Made by a program: the position numbers and the translations under genes. Shown here piece by piece: positions 45,515 through 56,299 of a stretch of 64,000 nt of DNA (position 1 is the first letter of the stretch; every line of letters starts with the position of its first letter). The notes below the pieces were generated by a model, which was not told the origin of the DNA, ran no database searches, and worked only from the letters and a program-made list of their open reading frames with translations. Where the stretch lies: positions 186,001-250,000 of the forward strand of contig JALUYI010000019.1 in assembly GCA_027013095.1 (NCBI GenBank), in the 5' to 3' direction. The stretch is from Paracoccaceae bacterium. GTDB taxonomy: Bacteria; Pseudomonadota; Alphaproteobacteria; Rhodobacterales; Rhodobacteraceae.

Positions 45515-46678
45515 ATGTTCACCGCCTCCATGAATTTTGCCCTTGGCGAGGAAATCGAAGCTCTGCGCGACATGGTTCACCGCTGGGCGCAGGACCGTGT
45601 CGCCCCGATGGCGGCCGAGATCGATCGATCCAACAACTTCCCGGCTGAGCTGTGGCATGAAATGGGTGATCTGGGCCTGCTGGGTATCACCGTGGAAGAG
45701 GAATATGGCGGTGCCGGCATGGGCTATCTGGCCCACACCATCGCAGTCGAGGAAATCGCCCGCGCCAGCGCCAGCGTCAGCCTGTCCTACGGAGCCCATT
45801 CCAACCTGTGCGTAAACCAGATCCGCCTGAACGGCACCGACGAACAGAAACGCAAATACCTGCCGAAACTGATTTCCGGCGAACATGTGGGCGCGCTGGC
45901 CATGTCAGAGGCGGGTGCCGGCAGCGACGTGGTGTCGATGCGCCTCAGGGCGGAAAAGAAGAACGGCTATTACACGCTGAACGGCACGAAATACTGGATC
46001 ACCAACGGCCCCGATGCCGACACGCTGGTCGTCTATGCCAAGACCGACCCGGATGCCGGGCCGCGCGGCATCACCGCCTTTCTGATCGAAAAGACCATGA
46101 AAGGTTTTTCCACCAGCCTGCATTTTGACAAGCTGGGCATGCGGGGCAGCAATACCGCCGAGTTGATCTTTGAAGATGTCGAAGTGCCCTTTGAAAACGT
46201 GCTGGGCAAGGAAGGCGAGGGCGTCAAGGTGCTGATGTCGGGCCTTGATTACGAGCGCGTTGTGCTCTCGGGGATTGGTGTTGGCGTCATGCATGCGGTA
46301 CTGGATCACATCATGCCCTACATGCATGAGCGCAAGCAGTTCGGCAAACCCATTGGGGATTTCCAGCTGATGCAGGGCAAGATTGCCGATATCTACACGG
46401 CAATGAACAGCGCGCGCGCCTATGTCTATGCGGTTGCCGGCAGTTGCGACCGGGGTGAAGTCACCCGTCAGGACGCGGCGGCCTGTGTGCTTTACGCCAG
46501 CGAAAAGGCGATGGAGGTCGCGGTGCAGGGTGTGCAGGCTATGGGGGGCGCGGGCTTTATGAACGAAAGCCCGGTCAGCCGCATCATGCGCGATGCGAAA
46601 CTGATGGAAATCGGTGCCGGCACATCCGAGATCCGGCGCATGCTGTGCGGGCGCGAGTTGATGAAGGTGACGGCCTGA
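45515..46678 (+). CDS. ivd: isovaleryl-CoA dehydrogenase
   Basis: A 387-residue acyl-CoA dehydrogenase that oxidises isovaleryl-CoA to 3-methylcrotonyl-CoA in leucine degradation. The alternative catalytic Glu is Glu247 in [11 protein letters not shown], the isovaleryl-CoA type; the C-terminal region reads [18 protein letters not shown], where MCAD would have its Glu. [12 protein letters not shown] and [14 protein letters not shown] support it. CAGGAG precedes the ATG. It opens the leucine operon that continues with mccB, mccA, mvaB and liuC. A strong palindrome is located in its promoter region. Confidence 0.94.
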   Translation: MFTASMNFALGEEIEALRDMVHRWAQDRVAPMAAEIDRSNNFPAELWHEMGDLGLLGITVEEEYGGAGMGYLAHTIAVEEIARASASVSLSYGAHSNLCVNQIRLNGTDEQKRKYLPKLISGEHVGALAMSEAGAGSDVVSMRLRAEKKNGYYTLNGTKYWITNGPDADTLVVYAKTDPDAGPRGITAFLIEKTMKGFSTSLHFDKLGMRGSNTAELIFEDVEVPFENVLGKEGEGVKVLMSGLDYERVVLSGIGVGVMHAVLDHIMPYMHERKQFGKPIGDFQLMQGKIADIYTAMNSARAYVYAVAGSCDRGEVTRQDAAACVLYASEKAMEVAVQGVQAMGGAGFMNESPVSRIMRDAKLMEIGAGTSEIRRMLCGRELMKVTA

Positions 46679-46720
46679 TTGTAGGAGCGCAGACCCGGAT
46701 ACCGATAACAGGGGGGAAGA

Positions 46721-47242
46721 ATGTTAAAATTGAAGAACGCGGTGCCGGGGCTGGCCATGGCCCTCGGCCTGCTGGCGGGGTCGGCCTCGGCGCCGGCAGC
46801 GCAACAACTGGTTTATAGCGATGAACACACAGCCTCATGCCTGAACGTCGGCAAAACCCCGCAACAGCGCGAAGCCTGTATCAGCGTCTCGGCCAATGCC
46901 TGCATGGAGGACACCCCCGGCGGCTATTCCACCGCCGTCATGGGCGGGTGTCTGGAAAAGGAACTCAACTGGTGGGACCGGCGGCTGAATCGGGTCTACA
47001 GGCAGGAAATGAAACGTGCCAAGGCTGAAGACGCGGCTATGGGTTTCGCCGGGACGCCGCAATCGCAGGCCCGGGCTTTGCGCGCCATGCAACGTGCGTG
47101 GATCACCTATCGAGACGCCAGCTGTGATTATCAGGCGTCGCTGTGGACGGGCGGCACCGGAGCCGGGCCGGCGCGCATCGGTTGCCTGATGGATATGACC
47201 GCAAAACAGTCGCTGGTGCTGGACAGCATCCGGCAACAATAA
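46721..47242 (+). CDS. LprI/DUF1311 domain protein
   Basis: A 173-residue secreted protein. The signal peptide covers residues 1-26 ([17 protein letters not shown]-like, cleavage before APAAQQ). The mature region has the DUF1311 (LprI) pattern of conserved cysteines: [29 protein letters not shown], and CDYQASLW then GCLMDMT. LprI of Mycobacterium inhibits lysozyme. Here it lies between ivd and mccB on the same strand, with gaps of 42 and 19 bases, although it has no obvious role in leucine degradation. Confidence 0.82.
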   Translation: MLKLKNAVPGLAMALGLLAGSASAPAAQQLVYSDEHTASCLNVGKTPQQREACISVSANACMEDTPGGYSTAVMGGCLEKELNWWDRRLNRVYRQEMKRAKAEDAAMGFAGTPQSQARALRAMQRAWITYRDASCDYQASLWTGGTGAGPARIGCLMDMTAKQSLVLDSIRQQ

Positions 47243-47261
47243 AACGGGGGCGCAAGGGCGC

Positions 47262-48869
47262 ATGAGCAGAATCATCTCGCAATTCGTTTCCGGCAGCGAG
47301 GCTGCCCGCGCCAATCGTGTCGCCCACCTGGAGGCGCTGGAACGGGTGCGCGCTGCGGCGCAGGCTGCGGCAAGGGGAGGCAGTGAAAAGGCCCGCGAGC
47401 GCCACCTGAAACGCGGCAAGATGCTGCCGCGCGACCGGGTTGCCAACCTGCTCGACCCCGGTTCGCCATTTCTGGAAATCGGTGCGACGGCGGCGCATGA
47501 CATGTATGACGGCGCCGCGCCGGGGGCCGGCATTATCTGCGGTATCGGGCGGGTGCATGGACTGGAGGTCATGGTCGTTTGCAACGATGCCACCGTCAAG
47601 GGCGGCACCTATTTTCCGATGACAGTCAAAAAACATCTGCGTGCCCAGAAGATCGCTGCCGAGAACAACCTGCCCTGTGTCTATCTGGTGGACAGTGGCG
47701 GTGCCAACCTGCCCAATCAGGACGAGGTCTTTCCCGACCGAGAGCATTTTGGACGTATCTTTTACAATCAGGCTCGGATGAGCGCGCGCGCAATCCCCCA
47801 GATCGGGGTGGTCATGGGCTCCTGCACGGCGGGCGGGGCCTATGTGCCGGCGATGTCCGACGTCTCGATCATCGTAAAGGAACAGGGCACGATCTTTCTG
47901 GCTGGCCCGCCGCTGGTCAAGGCGGCGCTGGGCGAAATTGTTTCGGCCGAGGAACTGGGCGGCGGCGATGTTCATACGCGCCTCTCCGGGGTGGCCGACT
48001 ATCTGGCCGAGGACGACGCCCATGCGCTGGCTCTGGCGCGCGAGGCGGTGGCAAACCTGAATCGTGAAAAACCCCGGACCGTCTGTCTTCGCTCCCCCGA
48101 GGAACCGCTTTATGATCCAGAAGATCTGCTCGGGATCGTGCCACCTGACAACCGCACGCCCTATGACGTGCGCGAGGTTCTGGCGCGACTCCTTGATGGC
48201 AGTCGCTTTGACGAATTCAAGCCGCGTTTCGGGGAAACGCTGGTCACCGGCTTTGCCCATATCAAGGGCATTCCTGTGGGCCTCGTTGGCAACAACGGGG
48301 TAATCTTTTCCGATAGCGCCGCCAAGGGCGCCCATTTCATCCAGCTGTGTAGCCAGCGGCGGATCCCGCTGGTGTTTCTGCAAAACATCACCGGGTTCAT
48401 GGTCGGTAAAAAGTCCGAAAACGAAGGCATCGCGCGCCACGGTGCCAAGATGGTGACCGCGGTCGCCAGCACCAACGTGCCAAAGGTCACGGTTGTGATC
48501 GGGGCCTCCAACGGGGCGGGAAACTATGGTATGGCCGGGCGCGCCTATGATCCGCGCTTCATGTGGAGCTGGCCCAACGCCTCGGTGGCGGTGATGGGGG
48601 GCGAACAGGCCGCGGGCGTTCTGGCCACCGTCAGGCGCGAGGCCATCGAGCGCGCGGGCGGCAGCTGGTCGGCTGAGGAAGAGGCCGAGTTCAAGCGCCC
48701 CACGCTGGACATGTTCGCCCGCCAGTCAAACCCGCTCTATGGCAGTGCGCGGCTGTGGGATGATGGTATCATTGATCCGCGAAAAACCCGTGAAGTGCTG
48801 GCTCTCAGCCTGTCAGCGACGCTGAACGCGGCGATTGAGGAGACACGTTTTGGCGTCTTTCGGATGTAG
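47262..48869 (+). CDS. mccB: 3-methylcrotonyl-CoA carboxylase, carboxyltransferase subunit
   Basis: A 535-residue carboxyltransferase. It transfers the biotin-bound CO2 to 3-methylcrotonyl-CoA. Typical segments: [18 protein letters not shown] (about residues 54-71), the acyl-CoA region [21 protein letters not shown]-like with oxyanion glycines, [15 protein letters not shown], and C-terminal [15 protein letters not shown]-like and [19 protein letters not shown]-like blocks. The mccA biotin subunit follows after about 100 bases. Part of the leucine operon. Confidence 0.95.
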   Translation: MSRIISQFVSGSEAARANRVAHLEALERVRAAAQAAARGGSEKARERHLKRGKMLPRDRVANLLDPGSPFLEIGATAAHDMYDGAAPGAGIICGIGRVHGLEVMVVCNDATVKGGTYFPMTVKKHLRAQKIAAENNLPCVYLVDSGGANLPNQDEVFPDREHFGRIFYNQARMSARAIPQIGVVMGSCTAGGAYVPAMSDVSIIVKEQGTIFLAGPPLVKAALGEIVSAEELGGGDVHTRLSGVADYLAEDDAHALALAREAVANLNREKPRTVCLRSPEEPLYDPEDLLGIVPPDNRTPYDVREVLARLLDGSRFDEFKPRFGETLVTGFAHIKGIPVGLVGNNGVIFSDSAAKGAHFIQLCSQRRIPLVFLQNITGFMVGKKSENEGIARHGAKMVTAVASTNVPKVTVVIGASNGAGNYGMAGRAYDPRFMWSWPNASVAVMGGEQAAGVLATVRREAIERAGGSWSAEEEAEFKRPTLDMFARQSNPLYGSARLWDDGIIDPRKTREVLALSLSATLNAAIEETRFGVFRM

Positions 48870-48882
48870 CGTTCAGATGAAT

Positions 48883-48916
48883 GCCTCCGGCGGGAGTGTA
48901 TGTACAAAAAAGAGGG
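48883..48916. repeat. degenerate inverted arm of the intergenic element
   Basis: Starts with GCCTCCGGCGGGAGT, then a degraded GTATGTACAAAAAAGAG. It is the reverse-oriented, partly decayed version of the element whose intact form is at 48921, and matches the copy at 57744 read backwards through its CCGCCGGAGGC end. Together they make an imperfect inverted pair. Confidence 0.5.
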
Positions 48917-48920
48917 AGAT

Positions 48921-48941
48921 GTCTTCTTTGCAAAAATACTC
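48921..48941 (+). repeat. dispersed intergenic element, copy 2
   Basis: GTCTTC followed by the core TTTGCAAAAATACTC. Lies between mccB and mccA, immediately upstream of the mccA start. An in-frame ATG at 48900 would translate it as part of mccA, which is unlikely. Confidence 0.65.
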
Positions 48942-48968
48942 AAATTCCGACCGCGGCAGGGGGTGCCA

Positions 48969-50933
48969 GTGTTTGACCGCGTCCTGATCGCCAACCGGGG
49001 CGAGATTGCCTGCCGCATCATCCGCACCGCGCGGCGCATGGGGCTGGAGACCGTGGCGGTGTTTTCAGACGCCGACCGTGACACGTTGCACGTCGAAATG
49101 GCGGATCACGCGGTCCATATCGGCGGGGCGGCGGCGGCGGACAGCTATCTCAGGGGCGAGGCCATCATTCAGGCGGCCCGCCAGAGCAGTGCGGGCGCGA
49201 TCCATCCCGGCTATGGGTTTCTCAGCGAAAACCCCGATTTCGTCACTGCGGTAGAGGCGGCGGGGCTGGTGTTTGTCGGGCCGTCGGCGGATTCAATTCG
49301 TGCGCTGGGCCTGAAGGACGCGGCCAAGACCTTGATGGACGCGGCCGGCGTGCCGGTCGTGCCGGGGTATCATCAGGCGGCTCAGGATGAAGATCTGTTG
49401 GCCGCAGAGGCGGCCGGAATCGGCTATCCGGTCCTGATCAAGGCAGTGGCCGGAGGCGGGGGCAAGGGCATGCGACGGGTAGAAGGCCCGGCGGACTTTT
49501 CGCGCAATCTCGCGCATGCGCGCGCCGAAGCACAAGCCGCGTTTGGCAATGATGCGGTCCTGATCGAGAAATACATCGAAACGCCCCGCCATATCGAGGT
49601 GCAGGTTTTTGGCGATGGCACGGATGCGGTGCATCTGTTTGAGCGCGACTGCTCGCTGCAACGTCGCCACCAGAAGGTCATCGAAGAGGCCCCCGCGCCG
49701 GGGATGAGCGACGAGATGCGTGCGGCAATGGGTGCGGCGGCGGTTCAGGCGGCGCGCGCGGTGCGCTACTCTGGTGCCGGTACGGTCGAGTTCATCGTTG
49801 ACGCCCGTGACGGGCTGCGGCCCGATCGCTTTTGGTTCATGGAGATGAACACACGCCTGCAGGTCGAACATCCCGTCACCGAACTCATCACCGGCGTTGA
49901 TCTGGTCGAATGGCAGTTGCGCGTTGCCGCTGGCGAGAGGCTGCCGAAATCGCAGGACGAGCTGACCATCACCGGCCACGCGGTTGAGGCGCGGATCTAT
50001 GCCGAGGATCCTGCGAACGCGTTTTTACCGGCGACCGGCGTGCTTGAGCGGCTGGAGTTTCCCGATGATCTGCGGGTGGACAGCGGGGTGCGCGAGGGCG
50101 ATGCCATCAGCCCGTATTACGATCCGATGATTGCCAAGCTGATCAGCCATGGCGAGACCCGCGAGATTGCTCTGGCCCGGTTGCGTCGCGGGCTGGCGCA
50201 CAGCACTCTGGCGGGCACTGTGACCAATCTGGATTTTCTCGCGGCGCTGTGCGCGCATCCCGAGGTTTGCGCCGGAACTCCGGACACCGGGCTGATTGCG
50301 CGTGATCTGGCGCCCCTGACGGCTGAGGTCGCCCCGGACGATGTGGTTCTGGGGCTGGCTGCCATCGTCGCGGCGGGGCTGGGCGCGGGGGTGCCTGCCG
50401 ATGAGGGGGCGGCATGGCAGGCGGGATTTAACCTCTGGCAGGTTACCGGGCAGGATATCGCATTGCAATACGGCGAGACGCGTCTCAGTGCCTGCCTCAG
50501 GGTTCTGGCGGCGGATCGGGTCGATGTCGGGATTGGCGCGCGCCAGATCTGCTTTTGTTACCGGGGTCAAAGCTGGTGGGCCGACGGGCAGAAAACCGGC
50601 GCGCGGGTTCTGCTGCTGGCCAACGAGGTTGTGATCCACCGCGGGCGCGCCTATCGTTTCCAGCGTATTGATCCGTTGCAGCGAGGTCAGGCGGTTGCCG
50701 GGTCGGGAAATGTTTTGAACTCGCCCATGCCGGGGATGTTAAAGGCCGTTCTGGTCGAGCCCGGTACTCGTATTCTGCAAGGCGACCGGCTGGCGGTTCT
50801 GGAGGCGATGAAGATGGAGCACGTCCTGAGCGCGCCGCGTGACGGTGTGATCGCGGAAATCCTGACCCCGGCGGGGACGCAGGTGGATAGCGGTGCCCCC
50901 CTGATCCGCTTTGAGGACGAGGAGAACGCATGA
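48969..50933 (+). CDS. mccA: 3-methylcrotonyl-CoA carboxylase, biotin-containing alpha subunit
   Basis: A biotin carboxylase plus biotin carrier of about 654 residues. The N-terminus FDRVLIANRGEIACRIIRT is the classical start, so a GTG at 48969, with AGGGGG seven bases upstream, is preferred to the ATG at 48900 which would translate a repeat element. The ATP-grasp region has AVAGGGGKGMRRVE (about residues 155-168) and the C-terminal carrier has EAMKMEH with the biotinylated Lys. It carboxylates biotin for mccB. The stop overlaps the GST-like gene. Confidence 0.93.
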   Translation: MFDRVLIANRGEIACRIIRTARRMGLETVAVFSDADRDTLHVEMADHAVHIGGAAAADSYLRGEAIIQAARQSSAGAIHPGYGFLSENPDFVTAVEAAGLVFVGPSADSIRALGLKDAAKTLMDAAGVPVVPGYHQAAQDEDLLAAEAAGIGYPVLIKAVAGGGGKGMRRVEGPADFSRNLAHARAEAQAAFGNDAVLIEKYIETPRHIEVQVFGDGTDAVHLFERDCSLQRRHQKVIEEAPAPGMSDEMRAAMGAAAVQAARAVRYSGAGTVEFIVDARDGLRPDRFWFMEMNTRLQVEHPVTELITGVDLVEWQLRVAAGERLPKSQDELTITGHAVEARIYAEDPANAFLPATGVLERLEFPDDLRVDSGVREGDAISPYYDPMIAKLISHGETREIALARLRRGLAHSTLAGTVTNLDFLAALCAHPEVCAGTPDTGLIARDLAPLTAEVAPDDVVLGLAAIVAAGLGAGVPADEGAAWQAGFNLWQVTGQDIALQYGETRLSACLRVLAADRVDVGIGARQICFCYRGQSWWADGQKTGARVLLLANEVVIHRGRAYRFQRIDPLQRGQAVAGSGNVLNSPMPGMLKAVLVEPGTRILQGDRLAVLEAMKMEHVLSAPRDGVIAEILTPAGTQVDSGAPLIRFEDEENA

Positions 50934-51595
50934 TGGCGCGCGTTTTGCACCACGGATGGGAGAGCCGCTCGACCCGCACTCTGGTGCTGCTTTACGAAAT
51001 GGGGCTGCCGTTCGATCTGGTCGTCCACTCGTTCCGCCGCTCGCTCTACAACGACGACTACCGCAGGTTGTCGCCGGCCGGGCGGGTGCCGGCGCTTGAA
51101 GACGGCGATCGGGTGCTGTTTGAAACCGGCGCGATCACCGAATATCTGGTGACCTGTTATCCCGAGTGCGGGCTTGGCCGACCGTTGCCGGACCCTGAGC
51201 ATTGGGAATGGGTGCAATGGCTGCATTTTGCCGAAACCATCGGCCAGCATCTGGCGACGCTGGTGCAGCATCATATCGTCATGCGCCAAGAGTGGATGCG
51301 CTCGCCCACGGTAATGAGATACGAAACCCTGCGCCTGCAGCGGGTGCTGGGGGTTCTGGAGCAGGCGTTGGAGGATGGGCGCGATTACCTGTTGACCAGC
51401 GGCTTTAGCGCGATTGATACCAATATCGGTTATTCCGTTTACGGCGCGGCCCATTTCGTGCGTCTCGATGCGTTTTTGCATCTTGACGCCTATCTGCAGC
51501 GTCTGATGGCGCGTCCGGCCTTTCAAAAGGCCCTGCCGCCGGCCGGGGCCGAGCGGCTGTTTGAGCGCGAATTCTACGCGTGCCCCGATGGCTGA
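50930..51595 (+). CDS. glutathione S-transferase family protein
   Basis: A 221-residue GST-fold protein: an N-terminal thioredoxin-like domain (about residues 1-80) with STRTLVLLYEMGLPFDLV and SPAGRVPALEDGDRVLFETGAITEYL (in two parts), then an all-helical C-terminal domain. The Ser/Tyr that activates glutathione could be Ser13 region; substrate unknown. It is the fourth enzyme-sized gene of the leucine operon, overlapping mccA (ATGA) and mvaB by a few bases, so it is tightly coupled. Its role there is unexplained. Confidence 0.82.
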   Translation: MMARVLHHGWESRSTRTLVLLYEMGLPFDLVVHSFRRSLYNDDYRRLSPAGRVPALEDGDRVLFETGAITEYLVTCYPECGLGRPLPDPEHWEWVQWLHFAETIGQHLATLVQHHIVMRQEWMRSPTVMRYETLRLQRVLGVLEQALEDGRDYLLTSGFSAIDTNIGYSVYGAAHFVRLDAFLHLDAYLQRLMARPAFQKALPPAGAERLFEREFYACPDG

Positions 51596-52487
51596 GCGGG
51601 TCGAGATTTTTGAGGTCGGGCCCCGGGATGGCCTGCAGAACGAGGCGCGCCCGATTGCCTTATCCGATAAGCTGCGGCTGGTGGACCTGCTGTCGGGCTG
51701 CGGCTTTGCCCGTATCGAGGTGGCCAGTTTCGTCTCGCCCAGATGGGTGCCGCAGATGGCTGACAGCGACCGGGTTCTGGCCGGGATCAAACGCGTGCCG
51801 GGAATCTCATACGCGGCGCTGACCCCCAATTTGCGGGGGTTTCAGGCGGCCCTTGACGCAGGGGCTGACGAGATCGCCATTTTCGGCTCGGCCTCCGAGG
51901 GGTTCAGCCGTGCCAATATCAATTGCTCGATCAATGAGTCGCTGGCCCGTTTCGCCCCGGTTGCGGCGGCGGCGCGGAAGGCGGGCCTGCCGGTTCGCGG
52001 TTACGTTTCTTGCGTGACCGATTGTCCCTATGACGGGCCGACGCCACCGGCGCAGGTGGCCCGTGTTGCCGCCGCCCTGTTTGGCATGGGCTGCTATGAG
52101 GTCAGCCTTGGCGATACCATTGGGCAAGGCACCCCGGAAACGGTGCGCGCCATGCTGCAGGCGGTCCTGAGCGAGATCCCCGCGGCGCATCTGGCCGGGC
52201 ATTTTCATGACACCAACGGGCGCGCGCTGGAGAATATCGAGGTCGCGCTGGATCTGGGCCTGAGGGTCTTTGACGCCGCCGTGGGCGGGCTTGGCGGTTG
52301 CCCCTATGCGCCGGGGGCGGCGGGCAATGTGGCCAGCGAGGCGGTTGATGCGCGCTTGGTTGCGCTGGGGTTTGAAACCGGGCTTGACGCGCGCCGGCTG
52401 GAGCAGGCGGCAGCCTTTGCGCGCCGGTTGCGTCCGGCAGGAGGGGCTGATGACAACACGGGAATAGAGGAGCCGGGCCATGTTTGA
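51588..52487 (+). CDS. mvaB: hydroxymethylglutaryl-CoA lyase
   Basis: A 299-residue TIM-barrel lyase that splits HMG-CoA to acetoacetate and acetyl-CoA, the last step of leucine degradation. It has the EVGPRDGLQNE motif (about residues 8-18), the catalytic Cys loop GGLGGCPYAPGAAGNVASE (about 247-265), and metal-binding HFHDTNG. The ATG at 51588 overlaps the end of the GST-like gene; a TTG at 51561 would extend it without support. It overlaps liuC by eight bases. Confidence 0.94.
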   Translation: MAERVEIFEVGPRDGLQNEARPIALSDKLRLVDLLSGCGFARIEVASFVSPRWVPQMADSDRVLAGIKRVPGISYAALTPNLRGFQAALDAGADEIAIFGSASEGFSRANINCSINESLARFAPVAAAARKAGLPVRGYVSCVTDCPYDGPTPPAQVARVAAALFGMGCYEVSLGDTIGQGTPETVRAMLQAVLSEIPAAHLAGHFHDTNGRALENIEVALDLGLRVFDAAVGGLGGCPYAPGAAGNVASEAVDARLVALGFETGLDARRLEQAAAFARRLRPAGGADDNTGIEEPGHV

Positions 52488-53268
52488 GACCCTGACGATA
52501 GAGACCGACAAGCGCGGTGTTGCGACGCTGACGCTGGCGCGCCCAGACAAGCACAACGCGATGTCGGGCCGGATGATTGCCGAGCTTTCAGCAGCGGCGG
52601 CGCAACTGGGCGCGGATGACGCGGTGCGGGTCGTCGTGCTGGCCGCCAGCGGGCGCAGCTTTTGCGCCGGTGGTGACCTGAAATGGATGCAGGCGCAGAT
52701 CGACGCCGGCGACGCCCAGCGCCGGGCCGAAGCGCGCAAGCTGGCCGAGGCGTTGTTTGACCTCAACACCCTGCCAAAGCCCCTGATCGGGCGGGTCTCG
52801 GGGAATGCCTTTGGCGGCGGGGTGGGGTTGATCTCGGTCTGTGATGTGGCGATCGGGGTGCGCGCGGCGCGCTTTGGGTTGACCGAAACCCGGCTTGGCC
52901 TGATTCCGGCCACCATCAGCCCCTATGTTCTGGCGCGTATGGGCGAAAGCCGGGCGCGACGTGTGTTCATGTCGGCGCGCCTGTTTGATGCCGTTGAAGC
53001 GGTCGAGTTGAACCTGTTGGCCCGCGCCGTGGCTGCGGAGGATCTGGATCAGGCGGTCGAGGCCGAAGTTAGCCCCTATCTGCAGGCGGCCCCCGGTGCC
53101 GTGGCGGCGGCCAAACGCCTGACCCGCGCTCTGGGTCCGGCGATTACCCCGGAAATCATTGATGCGACCATCGAGCGTCTGGTGGCCTGCTGGCAGGGCG
53201 AGGAGGCCGCCGAGGGGATTTCGGCCTTCTTTGCCAAGCGCAAGCCGCGCTGGGCGGCCGAGGATTGA
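52480..53268 (+). CDS. liuC: methylglutaconyl-CoA hydratase (LiuC-like)
   Basis: A 262-residue crotonase-fold protein. SFCAGGDLKWMQ (about residues 64-75) and GNAFGGGVGLISVCDVAIG (about 107-125), then TETRLGLIPATISPYV, the last being typical of methylglutaconyl-CoA hydratases. It hydrates 3-methylglutaconyl-CoA to HMG-CoA, the step before mvaB. Overlap with mvaB and position in the operon support the assignment; a general enoyl-CoA hydratase remains possible. Confidence 0.85.
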   Translation: MFETLTIETDKRGVATLTLARPDKHNAMSGRMIAELSAAAAQLGADDAVRVVVLAASGRSFCAGGDLKWMQAQIDAGDAQRRAEARKLAEALFDLNTLPKPLIGRVSGNAFGGGVGLISVCDVAIGVRAARFGLTETRLGLIPATISPYVLARMGESRARRVFMSARLFDAVEAVELNLLARAVAAEDLDQAVEAEVSPYLQAAPGAVAAAKRLTRALGPAITPEIIDATIERLVACWQGEEAAEGISAFFAKRKPRWAAED

Positions 53269-53345
53269 GGGCGCGATCCGGGTCTGCGGGTCTTATCTGA
53301 CTGTTTTTATCGACATTAGCTCTTGACAAGCGCTGCCGAGCGCGC

Positions 53346-53375
53346 TCTCAGACCTGCTGAGACCGTTCGATCGAA
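53346..53375. promoter_or_regulatory. two small dyads before nnrS
   Basis: TCTCAG/CTGAGA arms around ACCTG (53346-53362) and the palindrome TTCGATCGAA (53366-53375) sit in the 40 bases before the nnrS start. They do not match an FNR or NNR site; significance is uncertain. Confidence 0.3.
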
Positions 53376-53387
53376 GGAGGCGGGGTC

Positions 53388-54560
53388 ATGCGTTCTACAT
53401 CTGAAATTCGTCGCGCTTATCGGGGGCCGGTTCTGTTTAGCCACGGCTTTCGCATCTTTTTCCTTTCGGCAGGGCTGTGGGCGGCGCTGGCCATGCTGCT
53501 GTGGGTGGCCCTGTTGACACGGGGCGGCATTCTGCCCAGCCGCTTTGATCCGGTGAGCTGGCATATTCACGAGATGCTGTTTGGCTATGCGATGGCGGTT
53601 CTGGCGGGCTTTCTGTTGACCGCTGTTCCCAACTGGACCGGGCGTCTGCCGGTGGTTGGCTGGCCGACGGTGACGCTGGCCGGGCTGTGGCTGATCGGGC
53701 GGCTTGCGGCCCTGATCTCGGGGGCCTTGCCGCTGTGGCTGGCCGATCTGGCCGAGCTGGTTTTCCCGCTGGCGCTGGTCTCGGTTCTGGCGCGCGAGAT
53801 CATTGCCGGGAAGAACTGGCGCAATCTTAAGGTTCTGGTCGCGGTTTCGGTGTTTGGTTTGGCCGATGTGCTGTTTCTGGCCGAGACGCTGCACGGCGTC
53901 GAGCTTGGCGGAATCGGTCTGCGTCTCGGGGTGGCCGCGATCATCTGGTTGATCACGTTGATCGGCGGGCGCGTCGTGCCCAGCTTTACCCGCAACTGGC
54001 TGGTGCGTCAGGGGGCCGGGGCTTTGCCAATCCCCTTTGGTCGAGGCGATCTGGCGGTGCTGGCGTTCCAGACTGTGGTCTTTGCGCTGTGGGTGGTCTG
54101 GCCCGACCTTTTGGCGCTGCCGCCCCTTGCCGCACTTGCGGGGCTGGCACATCTGTGGCGCCTGTGGCGCTGGCGCGGCTGGCGCGGGCGCGCTGAGCCT
54201 CTGGTTTGGATCTTGCATGTTGCGTATCTCTTTGTCCCGATTGGTTTTTTTGAACTTTCGCTGCGCCAGTTCGGCGATTTTTCCACGGTTCCGCATGGCT
54301 GGACTGCGGGGGCGGTGGCGTTGATGACGCTGGCGATGATGACCCGCGCCAGCCTTGGGCATTCGGGACGTATGCTGGCGGCCGGGCGGGGGCTGACACT
54401 GGTCTATGTCGCGGTGATCCTTGCGGCGCTGGCCCGGGTTGCCTCGGAATATGTCGGCAATCCGATGCCGTTTCTCGATCTGGCCGCGACGTTCTGGGTG
54501 CTGGGCTTTGGCGGTTTTGCGGTCCTGTTCTGGCCGATCCTCAGCCGCCCGCGACGATAG
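53388..54560 (+). CDS. nnrS: NnrS family protein
   Basis: A 390-residue membrane protein with about 12 hydrophobic segments. It has the NnrS marks HGFRIFFLSAGLWA (about residues 22-35), HIHEMLFGY, and GGRVVPSFTRNWL-like in the middle. NnrS is a heme- and copper-linked membrane protein associated with relief of nitrosative stress, and is often under NNR/FNR-type control in denitrifiers. AAGGAGG precedes the ATG. No nor or nir gene is adjacent here. Confidence 0.9.
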   Translation: MRSTSEIRRAYRGPVLFSHGFRIFFLSAGLWAALAMLLWVALLTRGGILPSRFDPVSWHIHEMLFGYAMAVLAGFLLTAVPNWTGRLPVVGWPTVTLAGLWLIGRLAALISGALPLWLADLAELVFPLALVSVLAREIIAGKNWRNLKVLVAVSVFGLADVLFLAETLHGVELGGIGLRLGVAAIIWLITLIGGRVVPSFTRNWLVRQGAGALPIPFGRGDLAVLAFQTVVFALWVVWPDLLALPPLAALAGLAHLWRLWRWRGWRGRAEPLVWILHVAYLFVPIGFFELSLRQFGDFSTVPHGWTAGAVALMTLAMMTRASLGHSGRMLAAGRGLTLVYVAVILAALARVASEYVGNPMPFLDLAATFWVLGFGGFAVLFWPILSRPRR

Positions 54561-54717
54561 CGGCCAAAGGCGGTGCCAGGCGACATTGGGAGCGATTCGT
54601 TTTTGAAGGTATGCAAATGTATGCTGCGAGTGTCGCGACCCTTGCGATGAGCGCAAAAACACCCCCGGTCCTCCTGTTTTTCACGGCGAAAACCCCTCGA
54701 TCGGCAGCCGTCTTTGG

Positions 54718-54746
54718 TTGACCTTGGGTGGCGGCGGGGGTAAAGG
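54718..54746 (+). promoter_or_regulatory. weak candidate nuo promoter
   Basis: TTGACC (54718-54723) and TAAAGG (54741-54746) have 17 bases between them in the 229-base gap upstream of nuoA. The -10 is poor and no other element is convincing. Confidence 0.3.
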
Positions 54747-54789
54747 TCGGCAAGATAAAAATGAGAGCGGCCATAAACAGGAGGACCCC

Positions 54790-55679
<890 letters not shown>

Positions 55680-55693
55680 CGAGGACGACACCC

Positions 55694-56299
55694 ATGAGCG
55701 AAGCGCTGCAGCAACTGGCCGATCTGATCACCGAGGAACAGGAAAACGTGGTCATTTCGACCGAGATCTCGCACGGCGAGCTGACCGTGCACGCCACCCT
55801 GAACGGATTGACCGATCTGGTCGATTTTCTGCGCAGCAAGGGTGAGTGCCGCTTTTCCACCCTCGTCGATATCACCGCGGTGGATTATCCCAGCCGCGAG
55901 CGCCGCTTTGACGTGGTTTACCATCTTTTGTCGATGTTTCAGAACCAGCGGATCCGCCTGAAGGTGGCCATCCGCGAGGACGAGATCGTCCCCTCGATCA
56001 CCGCCATTCACCCCTCGGCGGGCTGGTTTGAACGCGAGGTCTTTGACATGTACGGCATCCTGTTCTCGGATCACCCCGACCTGCGCCGGCTGCTGACCGA
56101 TTACGGATTTCGCGGGCATCCGCTGCGCAAGGATTTTCCCACCACCGGCTACAGCGAAGTGCGTTATGACGAGGTGGAAAAACGCGTCGTTTACGAGCCG
56201 GTCTCGCTGGTTCAGGAATACCGGCAGTTCGATTTCATGTCGCCGTGGGAAGGAGCCGAATACATCCTGCCCGGAGACGAAAAGGAGACAGCATCATGA
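55694..56299 (+). CDS. nuoC: NADH-quinone oxidoreductase subunit C
   Basis: A 201-residue peripheral-arm subunit (30-kDa family). Signature [30 protein letters not shown] in pieces (about residues 112-141) and RKDFP. It helps link the N2 cluster region to the quinone site. Separate from nuoD, so not the fused nuoCD of enterobacteria. The stop overlaps the next small gene by four bases. Confidence 0.95.
   Translation: MSEALQQLADLITEEQENVVISTEISHGELTVHATLNGLTDLVDFLRSKGECRFSTLVDITAVDYPSRERRFDVVYHLLSMFQNQRIRLKVAIREDEIVPSITAIHPSAGWFEREVFDMYGILFSDHPDLRRLLTDYGFRGHPLRKDFPTTGYSEVRYDEVEKRVVYEPVSLVQEYRQFDFMSPWEGAEYILPGDEKETAS

Noticed and set aside
53323-53328. TTGACA before nnrS as -35 or half of an FNR/NNR site
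   Set aside because: There is no matching -10 at a proper distance and no second half CAA arm; not supported.
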